Below are positions 11,440 through 22,439 of a DNA stretch of 64,000 nucleotides, in pieces. The notes beneath the pieces are model-generated. The model had not been told where the DNA came from, did not search any database, and saw only the letters and a list, made by a program, of their open reading frames with translations. The DNA is taken from NCBI GenBank assembly GCA_021234155.1, contig JAJEKV010000062.1, forward strand, positions 2,393,305 to 2,457,304, given 5' to 3'. The stretch is from Isoetes taiwanensis. Its lineage: Eukaryota > Streptophyta > Lycopodiopsida > Isoetales > Isoetaceae. Position 1 is the stretch's first letter. The number at the start of each line of letters is the position of its first letter. The translations under genes were made by a program, and so were the position numbers.

Positions 11440-12397
11440 TATGTTAGTGCAATTGCTATTTAATATATACTATCTATTTTAAGCTCTGCAGTTATAGATA
11501 GGGATATTATTTAAGCAATTGTATCTAAACAATTTCTGGCAGGAGGACTACATGTTTGTTGTAGTTGGGATGCAGTGGTATAGTTTTAAGTTAGATAGAA
11601 ATTGCTTTAAAATGTTAGCAAGATTGGGATCGGGTTTGAGTTCAAACTGCAGAGCCTTATTGTTCTGGTGCCCTTTTTTTATGGGTTTTCAGTTAGTTAT
11701 CGTCATGGTGTTCTCGTCGTCTTGTTTGTGGCACTTCCTTTTTGGAGATACATAGTCTTAGAAGTAATTACATTTGATTATGTATGAAAACAAGAACAAC
11801 CTTTTGGTGTATCATAGTAATGCTTCCCATGTCTTAAGTGGACCAGTTACATCATGTAGAAGTAACCATGACATGCACCACATTTATTATAGACATCAAG
11901 TATTATATTGTTCTTCACAAATGTTCCTTGCGAAATTTGTGAATTCTTCTTTGCAAAACAAACATCATTTGGATGCACAAGTTATAGGACTAACATGTGT
12001 ACTGGGTAGGTTGCTCTTTAAATCATTCCTTTGCAATCATAGGCAATTCTTTGCAGGAATTGGATCATTTGGGATGCCAAAGGCTTGTTAGGATTTTTGC
12101 ACCTTACCACTTATACAATATATGTGTTTCATGATGTAGACATCCTAAGAAAAGCTAAGGCAGTAACAGCTATCAGCCTACCTAGTTATACACTTATTTA
12201 AAGGATCATGTCAATCAATGTTTCCTGGAGATGTTTCTAACATGTTACAAGACTGCAATATGGCAAAAAATCTTCTCCCATGCTGCATTTGAAGATCGCA
12301 TATTTCTTATCTTTATGCCATGCTGCAAGGTCAAATGTTGCCATTATACGATTCAACTCTCGGTCAATTTGTGTTGTGTTGACGTATTTGATGTTCT
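11440..12397. other. Intergenic, no gene seen
   Basis: AT-rich sequence with several short open frames. None shows a domain or splice-consistent structure. Confidence 0.35.
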
Positions 12398-12547
12398 TGT
12401 TAAAATATTTAAGTATCGGGTTAAGTGTTTTATATTTGTGTTCAAGCTCAATTTATGCATTGTGTTATGATATCTCGGTTGAGAGCTAGTTTTGGCATGA
12501 ATTACTCCATGGTTTTTGAATTAATCTATAAAGAACCATGTATTGCA
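12398..12547 (+). repeat. Truncated 5' LTR of a Ty1/copia element
   Basis: It starts TGTTAAAATATTTAAG and aligns for about 150 bp with the 3' LTR at 29433-29701, including the shared 'gaattactccatggttt'. It stops at the insertion of a solo LTR-like piece, so the rest of this LTR and the copia primer site are missing. Together with 26224-29701 it forms one interrupted element. Confidence 0.8.
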
Positions 12548-13089
12548 GATGGGTTAGATCGGGCTCTGGCGTGACTATAGCCTGCCGGATACGCAATTTC
12601 GTGGCTTCACCCAACGAGACTACTCCGGGTTGTATCTCCCCGGTCCAAAGAGGCAGGAAGGGTTGCATCTCCCCTTCCCGGGGTCTAGAGGTTCCATCAG
12701 CAGCTAGAGAATCGTGCCGACACATGATTCTTACCCGACTGAACCCCCCCAAAACAAGAGCCAGGCCGACACCGGCAACTCTTGAGAGGCAGGGCGACAC
12801 CATTGCCCCAGGAGGTATCGGACCTATACCCGACCCACTCGAAGTGACCCACTCGATGTCATCTGCCACGTGGCTCCAATGGGGTGCTTCCATGTGGCGG
12901 GTGCCCAATAGGTTAAGGCCATGTGGAAAATGGTCTTAGCCTAAGGTTGGCTAAGTTATATGAATAACTTAGTCATGCCCCCCCTAGTGCCACTAACTAT
13001 GGTATACAAGGCTATGGAGATAGACTTGTATAGTGACGGACCTAGAAATATACATATTTATGGCGTATATTTTTCTGGAACGTCACATG
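12544..13089 (-). repeat. Solo-LTR-like segment, inverted, gypsy-type termini
   Basis: The 546-bp segment begins TG and ends CA. On the minus strand it starts TGTGACGTTCCAG, the same 13 bases that start the 13.1 kb gypsy LTR, and its first ~25 bp resemble that LTR. The remainder is unrelated, so it is a different LTR family sharing terminal sequence. Its flanks (TGTAT and TGCTC) are not a target duplication, which points to rearrangement after insertion. Confidence 0.6.
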
Positions 13090-13098
13090 CTCAATAGC

Positions 13099-13103
13099 TT
13101 ATC
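13099..13103. other. Target-site duplication, left (TTATC)
   Basis: TTATC directly precedes the 5' LTR and recurs directly after the 3' LTR at 26219-26223. A 5-bp duplication is the normal Ty3/gypsy integrase signature. Confidence 0.9.
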
Positions 13104-14662
13104 TGTGACGTTCCAGCACAGTATACGCTCCCAGGACGTACATTGTACTGCCACGTCACGCGTACACGCCACCCCGATTGACGTGTACGCCAACGGATAG
13201 CCAGGTAAGTAGCCCTAGGGGGCAACTTACTAGGAGTGTTCATATATTATTAATGTGCACATGTGCACATTAATGAGGGCACACCTTTCCATGTTGGCAT
13301 ATTTTGCCACCTAGCCACTAAAGGCAAGTGGGGCCTTTCCAATTATCCCACATGCCAAATTGGGTAATTGGAAACCCTAGCCTAAACCCCCATGTCTATT
13401 TAGGGTAGGAAAACCCTAGCTTGCTAGTTTTCGGCCCTTAGGGTTTTAGAGCTCGGGTTTTGGCTGCCCCAGGAGCCAAAACCGCCTCCCGTGACACGCC
13501 TGCTTAATTGCGCCATCGGTTTCCACCAATTCGATCACTCGCCAGGATGGTTGAACTCGGTCGGGGAGGAGCCACTCAAGGATCGGGTATTTGGTCAATT
13601 TAATAGCTTAAACCGCCTCTTCTAGTCATAGAATCGGTGGGTTTAGACTATTAAATTGCCCATAGTAGCTATCTAGATCTTAGATCTCGGACACTAACTA
13701 AAGAACCTAACTCTATGATTAGATCTAGTTCTTTAGCTCTTCTCAGGATATATTTGGATGATGTATTTCTGTGAACTCCTTGTATTGGGAAGGGGGTAGA
13801 GGCCCTAAAGCTTGTAGTTGATGCTCCTAGAGTAGCCTCCCTAGCACACCGTAGATTCGCCCGGTGGTACAAGAGCCACACCGGGTTGTGGGTGAAGGGG
13901 CCGACCGCTAAAAAGGAGGTTCATGTCCCGACTCTTGAACGATCCCCCGGGTGTGTAAAGCCTACCGGGATCATTGTGACTAGGTCTAATGGCTTACCAC
14001 CGAAAGGGTAAGGCATGGGCTCGACACCCGTGAAGTGGTGTACACTTTCCGCTGGGTTCGGTCAATCAGGCGCTGGCCCTCTAGTCACCTTGAGTTAGCA
14101 TGGATCTCCCGGGAGGGAGTGATCCCTACCGCCCCATCGGAATCGGGAGGATGAGACCCAGAATAGCCCCTTCGGCTATGCATCCCGCTGGCTACGGTCC
14201 AGTCCCAACACTTTTCAGCCTACTCGCAAAGTGTGCATGTGGAGGGGCGGATGGAGTGGACAACCCTATGCCATGTTCTTATGCCGCCCAAATCCATTGC
14301 CATGAATTCCATGCCCCAACGAACTCTCGAGACCCAAGCCGTCCACCACCCGTTGAGTCTGAGCCTTGGGTAGGATCCCCTATGTGATGTGCCGATCTTT
14401 GTCTATGCAGATATGAGGGGACCATCCTTCGAGATGGTCACAGGATGTTGATGTATGTGCTACCGACATGTATGTTTACGCTTCAAGCAGCCTAGGTAGG
14501 CCCCGAGGGAGACGGGTAGAATGACACCTTCACTCTCCCCACCGAGACTCGCTACGGTGCAAAGGATATGTGGAGGGCCCCAGACGCGATGGAGCTGGTG
14601 TGGGGAAGAACTCCTCGTTTGTATCACGGTGAGTGCACCGATAACGAGTAGGGGACGCCACG
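13104..14662 (+). repeat. 5' LTR of the 13.1 kb gypsy element
   Basis: It starts TGTGACGTTCC and ends GACGCCACG, where the 3' LTR ends GACGTCACA; the terminal CA has become CG. It aligns end to end with 24656-26218. The two differ mostly by single-base and 2-3 base indels, often in G, C or A runs. Confidence 0.92.
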
Positions 14663-14663
14663 C

Positions 14664-14675
14664 TGGTATCGAGCA
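14664..14675 (+). other. Primer-binding site, initiator tRNA-Met type
   Basis: TGGTATCGAGCA lies one base after the LTR and matches the usual plant site TGGTATCAGAGCA with one A missing. This is where tRNA-iMet would prime minus-strand DNA synthesis. Confidence 0.85.
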
Positions 14676-14872
14676 ATGTTCTTGGAGACCAAGAGCAAAG
14701 CACCGACCATGTTCCCGATGAGTACTAACTTGATAGGATCCTCAAGCCTCGAAAAGTGGGAAAATTTTTTTTTTTTTTTCTCACCTTTGTAGTTATGCTA
14801 AGCTAGTAACAATTAAGTGAATTGGAATTTAACAAGATTAAAAAGAATGAGCCAAAATTTTCCAGTGAGGTG

Positions 14873-15346
14873 GTCTCACATTTCATACTGGTCATAAAAC
14901 TAACTTTTTGTTTTGAAGCGAGGCGCAAGTCGTGAGACATCGAAAGTCAAGAACACCAAAACATGATGAATTTGAGATAAATAATGTGGTAAGGCTAATT
15001 CTAAGATAGGAATTAGTTAGAATAGCATGTTTTAATTACCTAAAAACCCTAGAAATGTATGAGATCTCACATTACCGGGTACGGGTCGCATAAAACTAAA
15101 CATTAGTATTGGAACGAGGCTAAAGTCGTGAGACCAATAGGTAGAAAAAGTCTGAAATAAGTATAAGTTTTAGATAAATTGGTGCCTTAGCATGTTAAAC
15201 AGAGCAACTTGAGTTTTGACCTAAAATTCCCCAAGCTATAAATAGATGTAGAACCCACTCATTTTTTTCGTCCAAGCCCTAGAAATCCGCTCTTCCCAAC
15301 TTAGGCGATCTTTCGGCGCTTTCATCCGATTGACGATCCGTAAAAC
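14873..15346 (+). promoter_or_regulatory. Leader module 1: two stem-loops plus TATA box
   Basis: Stem-loops lie at 14873-14938 (GTCTCAC/GTGAGAC) and 15064-15134 (TCTCAC/GTGAGA). Both share the loop phrases 'cataaaacta' and 'gaacgaggctaaagtcgtgaga' or close variants. TATAAATAG is at 15237-15245 and the first ATG is 110 bp further on. The same arrangement recurs at 16717-17290. I see the repeat and the pairing; a role as an internal promoter or RNA signal is inference. Confidence 0.6.
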
Positions 15347-16340
15347 ATGGCCCGAACCAAACAGATCAAGAAGGAAGCGCCGCCAGGCCAAAACCACCAA
15401 AGCCAATCGAGGCGTAGATCATTCGGAAGATGCTTCGTGAGAGGCTCGCAAGAGGGGATCGTTCGCCTTCGGACGAAGAGCAAGACACCTCTGATTTGAT
15501 CGATGTCTTCAACCAGCAGGTGGAGGACGAGGCCACATCACCAAACTCCATGGACGACGAGACGAGGGAGGTGTATGAAGAAATAGAGCGGGAGATCCGA
15601 CAGCAGGAACAAGCAGATGAGCAAGTGACGGGTTTGGAGCCAGCGGAGGTAGCAGACCTTAGAAGATTCATCAGGAAGTACGAGCGCCGGCAGAAGAGAA
15701 GGGAGGACAAAAAGAGGAAAAGGAAGGAGGAGGAACAAAAGACAGCAGAAGAAAAGAAGGAAGCAAAAGGGAAGTTCGTGGCTGGCATAAGGAGAACAAA
15801 GGACTGCCCGCCAAGGAAGAGGCCAACCCCAACATTATCATCAAGGAGCGCAACCTGACGAACCCCCAAACCCTTCCGACGACTCTTTCTCCGATGGGGA
15901 CTTCAACCCTAACGCCGCAGTGGAAGCTCTTCCAAGAATCCGTGACGAGCAAGAAGTACCGAGCAGCCCAAGACCGAAAGCAACCCCCAAAGAAGACCAA
16001 GTGCAGAAGCCCCCGAAAGTACCCTAAGCATGGGATAGAAAGAAGCAACCACGACCTCACCGGGAAGCTTCCACGCCACCCATTGTGGTGAAGATTTATG
16101 AGAGAAAGATGAGGGAGCACGAGGCCTACATGAAGAAATGGGAGGCCTATAACAAATATTATGAAGAAAAATGAGTTAAGTTCATCGAGGGAGGGCTACG
16201 CACCAACGGCAAAGAAACCTTAAGGCCGCCACCACCGAAGCCCAAGGTTTAAAGCCGCCACCCGTGAAGAAAGCGGATAGGAAGGAGGTAGAGAGAAGAG
16301 CGTTAAGGGAGATTAGACACTTCAAGCAGCCTTCGGTCTC
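15347..16340 (+). pseudogene. Extra element-encoded frame A, charged coiled-coil-like, broken
   Basis: The ATG at 15347 opens MARTKQIKKEAPPGQ, then the frame shifts before the longest open part (15430-15858). That part is rich in Glu, Lys and Arg (for example EEIEREIRQQEQADEQ and EDKKRKRKEEEQ) and probably helical. Similar charged peptide continues in other frames to about 16240 (KIYERKMREHEAYMKKWEAY). I do not recognise a family. It could be the N-terminal part of an unusual gag or an extra open reading frame as in some giant gypsy elements. Codon-scale indels prevent a full reconstruction. Confidence 0.45.
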
Positions 16341-16564
16341 CTAATCCCCTGCGTGCCCCTTCGCTCGGTTGGTGCGTGAAGTTATCGCAGGCCTATAGAA
16401 CGGACTTTAGAGTCACGTGAGGCAGCCGCTAGCAATGCAAGAGGCGGCCGAGGCAAAGATAGTACAACATTTTGAAGATTCAACAGCCTGCACTATCCGC
16501 CAAGCGGGTAACCTTGATGCGACAAGACATGAGTCTTGCGACCAAGATTAAGGGAGAACGCCCT

Positions 16565-16690
16565 TAGAAACTTTTTTGTTGTAAATAATTAAAAATTTTG
16601 TAATATAGAGCAATTTTGTGTACCTTGATGACATAAACTTGAGTAATTAGAGCAAATTAATAAGTTTTAGCTTTTATTTCAGTGAAATAG
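16565..16690 (+). terminator. AT-rich stretch resembling a 3' UTR end
   Basis: Right after frame A the base composition drops sharply to T/A-rich sequence with 'gtaaataatta' and 'gtaatatag', just before module 2. It looks like a plant polyadenylation region, but there is no transcript support. This is inference. Confidence 0.3.
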
Positions 16691-16716
16691 GACATTTGGG
16701 AGCCGAGAGACATGAT

Positions 16717-17290
16717 GTCTCACGGCACTCGCGCCGTCATAAAACAAAAAAGTTAGGATTGAAGCGAGGCTAAAGCCGTGAGACCTCACCAAACTTGACC
16801 AAAACAGCTCCAAATTGACCAAATAAGGGTCGATTCTGCCTAATTTGGTGAGCCCATCACCCTTACACCATTAGTTTACCCAAATTGGACACCTTTAATC
16901 GAAATGGGACTGATGTCTCACACCGCTACCACAAGAAAAACAAAAAGTTAGGATTGAAGCGAGGGCAAAGCCGTGAGACCTCTTACCAATTCTTCACCGG
17001 GACTTGTCAAAGTCACCTTCAACCCTCTTGCGATAGCATCTTTTAGGTAACCTAGCCTTGTTCAAGCATCTCCTATAGTCCTCAAACTCCTATTTTGACC
17101 TCGGATAAGTTAGAATTACCCAATCCTAGGAAATTTCCAAGTCATCCAAAATTAGGGTTTCCCCTTTTCTATAAATAGACCCGTCACTTCTCACATAGCA
17201 CCTCGCAAATCTGCCTCCTGCCCTTCTAGCCGATTTCCTAACTCCCCGAGGCTCTTGCAACCGTTTGTTACCCTCTTGCGCAATTAATCA
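16717..17290 (+). promoter_or_regulatory. Leader module 2: two stem-loops plus TATA box
   Basis: Stem-loops lie at 16717-16784 (perfect 10-bp stem GTCTCACGGC/GCCGTGAGAC) and 16915-16979 (GTCTCAC/GTGAGAC). Their 3' halves are nearly identical across about 40 bp, including 'gttaggattgaagcgagg'. TATAAATAG is at 17170-17178, and ATG at 17291 is 121 bp further on. The arrangement mirrors module 1, although the flanking sequence has diverged. Confidence 0.6.
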
Positions 17291-18750
17291 ATGGCAACCG
17301 ATTTCGAGGAGATGGTACAATAGCCAAAGCTCATCTTCGAGGCCGGCGTCGACCAAATCTTCGGATCTTAGGGAAGGAGGTAGGCGCCCAAGCAACCTTG
17401 CACGCGACCCGGCTTATAGTAGAGTCGACCGAGTTTCAAGCTAGGGTAGAACCAGCGCTAGTGCAACTCCCCCTTGTGTAGGATATTTTGTTCCTAGGCG
17501 GTCCTCGGCAGAAGCATTAGGCGATGTCCCGAGCACGCCAAATACCTCACAAACAAAGCGCCACCGCACACCGAGCCAATGGTCCTAAGCGTCAGCGGGG
17601 ACCAAGTACTTCTCTTTCAACACCGCCACGGCAATCTTTCTCACCCACCGTGCGAGAACATTGTGGGGAAACCTCTATTCCCCATGGGCGTGGATCCATT
17701 AGCCGTAAGCAAAGCCAGAACAACGGCTCCTCACACGCGGTATGAAGCAGAGCAGGAAGGGAAGGAAGAAGACTTCGGATGAACGTGAACTGAGGAGGAG
17801 GAAACGATGTTGAGCTCGACCCAAAAGAGGAGCAGCGACAAGCAGAGCTGAGAGTGGCAAGATTGAAGAAGCCGGCAGACTTTGAGTCGCGCCACCCCCC
17901 GGTTAGGCATCACAAGCCTAGCTCCCATTATAATCGAAGCGAGGAGTTTCGCTCCTAAGCGACATTCAAAACCTCGGAAAGCGGGGAAAGGGAATATTGA
18001 CGAAGAGTTGCTGCACCAACTCGAAGAATGTGACTTGACGACTTCATCGTCAGAGAGTCCGACTTCCCCCTCCAAGTAAGGGAAGCCGACACTTACACGG
18101 GAGAGTTTACCTCCGACATCCAAGCCTACAGCAACATCAGGCAGATCATGGAGGCAGACAAGGCCAGAACAAGCTACCGACGGAGGAAGAGTTCCTTGCT
18201 CTCGAGAACGGATGGGGATCCGTTATGCGACCTCAAACATCCTAACGGCAGCAAGCTTCGTCGCAGCACCTCCCGGGATAGAGACAATCTCGACCTCGGG
18301 AGGGCTTCAGCTTGATCAATGACTCTGAGGGAGCTCACCACGGTGGAGGTTGATGATTTCGGAAGCGCATAATCGAGCTGGATACCGAAAGTAGCCGAGG
18401 ACCCATCTAGAACGACGGGTCATTACGCTATTACCGCCATTGCCGATGGATGGAAGAATAGCGGTTATCCATATAAATTCACCCCGTGAGGCGAGGAAGG
18501 AGTATCAAGCGGATTGCACTCTCGTGATCAAGCAGGCATGCACGGTTACCCCTTAACACCGAAAGTATGCAATCCTCGGTGAAAAGAGCGGTAGCACTCG
18601 ACGTCTTCGACTTCGCCATACCTTCAGCGCGGGCAAGACCGTTTGTGACAAAGCAGCCTTTATACCTCCCATGAGAATAGAAGATTTAGCAAGAGCATTA
18701 CGGGGTGGATCTCCGGCCAATGTCTTAGGAACTTGGGCCATTCAAAGGGG
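17291..18750 (+). pseudogene. Extra element-encoded frame B, broken
   Basis: ATG at 17291 starts MATDFEEM and meets a stop soon after. Charged, Ser/Arg-rich open segments follow in different frames, such as 17524-17745 and 17882-18079. No domain is recognised. An AT-rich stretch at 18820-18910 follows, as with frame A. It may be a diverged duplicate of frame A or a gag N-terminal piece. Confidence 0.35.
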
Positions 18751-18819
18751 AACAGCCCAAGTGAAAAGTTCCCGGAGGATAATCCATCTTACAGGCATCA
18801 ACGTAAATGATTAGCAAGA

Positions 18820-18910
18820 GTTGCAAGTTCTTGTATTAGTGTAATATAAAATATAAATATAACATTCTCTTGCACTATAAATGTTTTTGTGATATATTTT
18901 GTGTCCCCTC
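18820..18910 (+). terminator. Second AT-rich, 3' UTR-like stretch
   Basis: 'gtaatataaaatataaatataac' and neighbouring T-rich sequence (about 18840-18900) follow frame B and precede the capsid-coding region. Its placement matches the one after frame A. Function is inferred only. Confidence 0.25.
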
Positions 18911-19569
18911 AACCATGCCAACAAACATAAATAAAGCAAGAAAGCAAGGAAAACTAACCATGTAGATATGAACCACTTGTGTATGCAGCTAGAGGCCCGA
19001 GCGCCAGAGAACGATAACCGCGGGAACTTCTGAGGGGAACAGAGCTCCGCCCAGGCCACGCCCCGCAAGAAACCCGCTTGAAGAATTTGGACAAATGACC
19101 CCGTAAGAAGAAATATCGCGAAAATGAGGGCGGACCTCGAAAGCGGATAAAGGCTTTGCTAGCCGCGACAAGCGGGAGCAGGTTCGGTGGTAACGCCAAC
19201 CGCCGCAAGCATCGCTTCAGGAGAACAGGTAGAGACAAGAAGAGGAGCAAAGAGGAAGGTCCCCAGCTGGGACCGACTAAGCTCAGATTCAGCATCGGGA
19301 TTCGAGGAAGAAGAAGAGCAGAACCAAGTCCGAGAAAGGCATTTAAAGGCGAGGAACCACGGAGGGACGACAAAAGGGACACAAGAACCCTCGACTACCG
19401 AAGAAAGTAGACTCGTGATTGGGAAATGTTTGAAGGCCGTGAAGCTCGAGCAATTCTCAGCGCAGAACAGCGTCGCATGGAAGCAGAGGCTTGGCTTGAC
19501 GAGATGAGCGTTTAATACGGCAATGCCTATGGTATGAAGGATAAGGATAAAGGAGGGTGGCAACAAATG

Positions 19570-20208
19570 AACTGAAGGAGCAAAGACGATTTGGTGGAAG
19601 GGCTATGCCAAGGCTCATGGCTTAAGCAGGGATGCTTGCAGGTTCAAGAAGTTTGCTAAAGCCTTCATGCGCCATTATGTCCCAAGAGAGCACAAGTCCA
19701 GGATGATGCAAAAGCTTCTACAAAGTTGCAAAGAAGGCAAACAAGTCTGAGTAAATACACAGAGGAATTTATGAGGCTAAGGCTGTATGTGCCAAAGTTA
19801 GGAGAGAAGCACGCAGTGGAAAGCTACATTGAAGGTCTGAATGAGGAGATCCGCAAGCTTGTAAGGGCAATAAACCCAAGAACAGTATCAGAAGCGGAGT
19901 CCAAGGCAATAAGTTTGCAAGGAACAGGACCTCAGAATAGTGGGCAGAGGCAGCAGCATTACCAAGATAAAGGCAAGGCAGCAGGCAGTTTCAGCCCGAG
20001 AACAGCCAGCCCAGGACCAGCTAGAGCCCCATATAGTGGCAATCAAGGGAAGCAGCAGGAGAAGAAGCAGGTATCTTTCAAAGACAAACAGGAAGGGTCA
20101 AACTACTCCAAAGCAGTGCGATCCTTTCTGCAGGCCATGCCCAAGGAGAAGAGACAGGAGTGCATAGAAAAGCAGCTTTTGCTTCGTGTGTTTCCGGCCG
20201 AACCATAG
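19570..20208 (+). pseudogene. gag: Gypsy gag, capsid region
   Basis: The capsid-type segment includes FMRHYVPREH, the SLSKYTEEFMRLRLYVP block, ESYIEGLNEEIRKLV and a Gln/Lys-rich linker. This is the Retrotrans_gag fold that assembles the particle. The frame is open from 19726 to 20208 but shifts upstream near 19720. A weak, disrupted zinc-knuckle-like region follows at 20214-20290, before protease. Confidence 0.75.
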
Positions 20209-20381
20209 AAATGAAACCGCCCATATGTCATGAGTCTGGCCTTAGCGAGTTGGGAGATTGGGACACTTTGCCCGGACGATCACGGGCGAGGAGGCCCGCG
20301 ACTACATTGTGGTGAGTGTCATATCTTTGCCAATAATAGATACGAGCAAAGCAGAGAGCCGAAGATAAAGTAATTTCCACA

Positions 20382-20690
20382 GTGGGAAAGGCCAAGGCCA
20401 AGTCATTTATAGTCCTAATAGATTCAGGAAGTAGCCATAACTTTGCATCTCCCAGAATGGTTCAAATGTTGAAGTTGAAACCATTAAAGTCAAAGCCAAG
20501 GCCCGTTGTCTTAGCAAGTGGAGCAGTAAGGCAGACGGCAGGTAAAAGAATCAACTTTGACATCGACTTGCCGGGGATTAAGATCCAGATGGGGGCGGAG
20601 GTAATGGGCATCGGCAAGTACGACTTGATAATAGGTATGGAGTACCTTGGACCAGCAGGGGCCATTATTGATTGTGGAAGCGGAAGGTGA
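20382..20690 (+). pseudogene. Gypsy aspartic protease
   Basis: The open frame has the catalytic motif as VLIDSGSSHNF, then GKYDLIIGMEYLGPAGA, the usual flap-to-C-terminal region of plant gypsy retropepsins. The frame breaks near 20690. Protease would cut the gag-pol polyprotein. Confidence 0.85.
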
Positions 20691-20746
20691 CCTTCCCAAC
20701 ACCAGCGGCAAGATCATTGAGATAAGGTAAAGAAGTTGTTCCCATC

Positions 20747-21640
20747 ATGCAGTGTATGTCTTCTAAACGGCTGTTCAAGTGCATCAAGAGTGAGCAGGTA
20801 GCATACATCTTCAAGCTTGAGATTAGCGAGCCGGAATTGGAAGGAAGCAAAGAAGACAAGATGCTCAGCAAGTTGCCGAGGCAAATAGCTAAGTTGATCA
20901 CGGAGTTCCACGATCTCTTTCCAGATGAGATCAAGCAGCTCCCTCCTTATAGGGGAGTCGAGTGCGAGATAGCACTCGAACCAGGAACAAAGCCCACAAG
21001 CAAGGCTCCATATAGAATGACAACGCAGAATTGCCTGAGCTAAAGAAGCGATTCTGTGAGGAGCTTTCGACCTAGGTTTCATTAGACCTAGTGTCTCGCC
21101 GATTCGAGCCCATTCTTTTTGTCAAGAAGAAGGATGGATCTTTGAGGATGTGCATAGACTATAGACAGTTGAATAAGCACACCATTAAGAACAAGTATGC
21201 GCTTCCAAGATCAGATGACTTGATGGATCAGCTTCAAGGAGCAAAGATCTTCTCCAAAATTGACTTAAGGTCGTTATCATCGATAAGGATAAAGGAGGAG
21301 GATATCCACAAGACCGCCCAGACGCTGGTATGGGCATTACGAAGTTCACGGTGATGCCTTTCGCTTATCAAATGCCCCTTAACGTTCATGAGGCTCATGA
21401 ACGATATCTTCGTGGGAGTTCCCCGACACCTTTGTGATTGTTTTCTTTGATGACATTTTGGTGTATAGCAGATCCCTTGAAGGGCACGTGCAACACTTGA
21501 GAAGGGTGCTAGAGAAGTTGAGAAGACACCGGTTATGCGCCAAGTTGTCGGCGCCACCGCCGCAATGAGAAGGTGGAATACCTTGGTCATGTGATCTCGG
21601 CGAAGGCATCTCGGCGGACCCCGCCAAGATTGAAGCGGTG
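20747..21640 (+). pseudogene. pol: Gypsy reverse transcriptase, frameshifted
   Basis: Visible blocks in order: EFHDLFPDEIKQLPPYRG, the [21 protein letters not shown] block, KIDLR, and catalytic FFDDILVYS at about 21445 (FFDD instead of the more common YxDD, also used by the inverted relative). Frames change at about 21043, 21280, 21415 and 21540 through 1-2 base losses. Not functional as sequenced. Confidence 0.9.
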
Positions 21641-21660
21641 ATTGGTGGCGGGCCAAGAAT

Positions 21661-22250
21661 GTGCACGAGGTCAGAAGTTTTCTCGGTCTAGCAGGGTACT
21701 ACAGGAAGTTCGTAAAGAACTTTGCTAAGATAGCAGCCCCGTTAACAGACCTAACGAGGGCAGAGAAGGTGAAAGATTGGGTAGAGCATTGGCACAAGAA
21801 AGCCCAAAAGGGGTTTGAATTGTTGAAGGAAGCTTTAACAACAGCCCCAGTCTTAACCCTGCCGGACCCGGAGAAGGATAAGCTTGTAGCAACAGATGCG
21901 AGTAAGATAGCTACAGGTGCAGTGCTTATGCAAGAAGAACGCGTGTGGTAGCGTATGATTCCGTGAAGATGAACGACGCCGAGACGCCGCTACCCAACGC
22001 GACGATCGAGTTGCTTGCGGTTGTCGGGGCATTAAGAATATGGAGGCACTATCTCTTGGGAAGGAAGTTCCAATTGGATACCGACCATCGAGCCTCCAAT
22101 ATGTATTCACGCAACCACACCTCAACTGAGGCAGCGGAGATGGATGGAGTTCCTCAAGAATATGACTTTGATATAGTCTACAAGCCGGGAAGCTCAATGT
22201 GGTAGCAGATGCGCTTTCAAGGCACCCCCGACAACTAGAGTGCATTGCAA
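21661..22250 (+). pseudogene. Gypsy RNase H region
   Basis: [20 protein letters not shown] opens the block. LVATDASKIATGAVLMQ carries the first catalytic Asp region, and a later frame gives a tether-like [15 protein letters not shown]. Two frameshifts occur (about 21948 and 22205). Confidence 0.85.
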
Positions 22251-22439
22251 CGCAATTTCAACTCTCCAAGCCCGACTTTGGTAAGAAGATTGAAGAGTCC
22301 TTGCCAATGGATGTGGATTTCGGGGAAGTATGGGTAAGCCTCTCTAAGGAGGCTAGAAACGGATAAAGAACGGGGAGGCCTTCAAGCATTATAAGAAGGA
22401 AGGCAACCTGTTATACCATAAGAACAAGTTGTGCGCATG

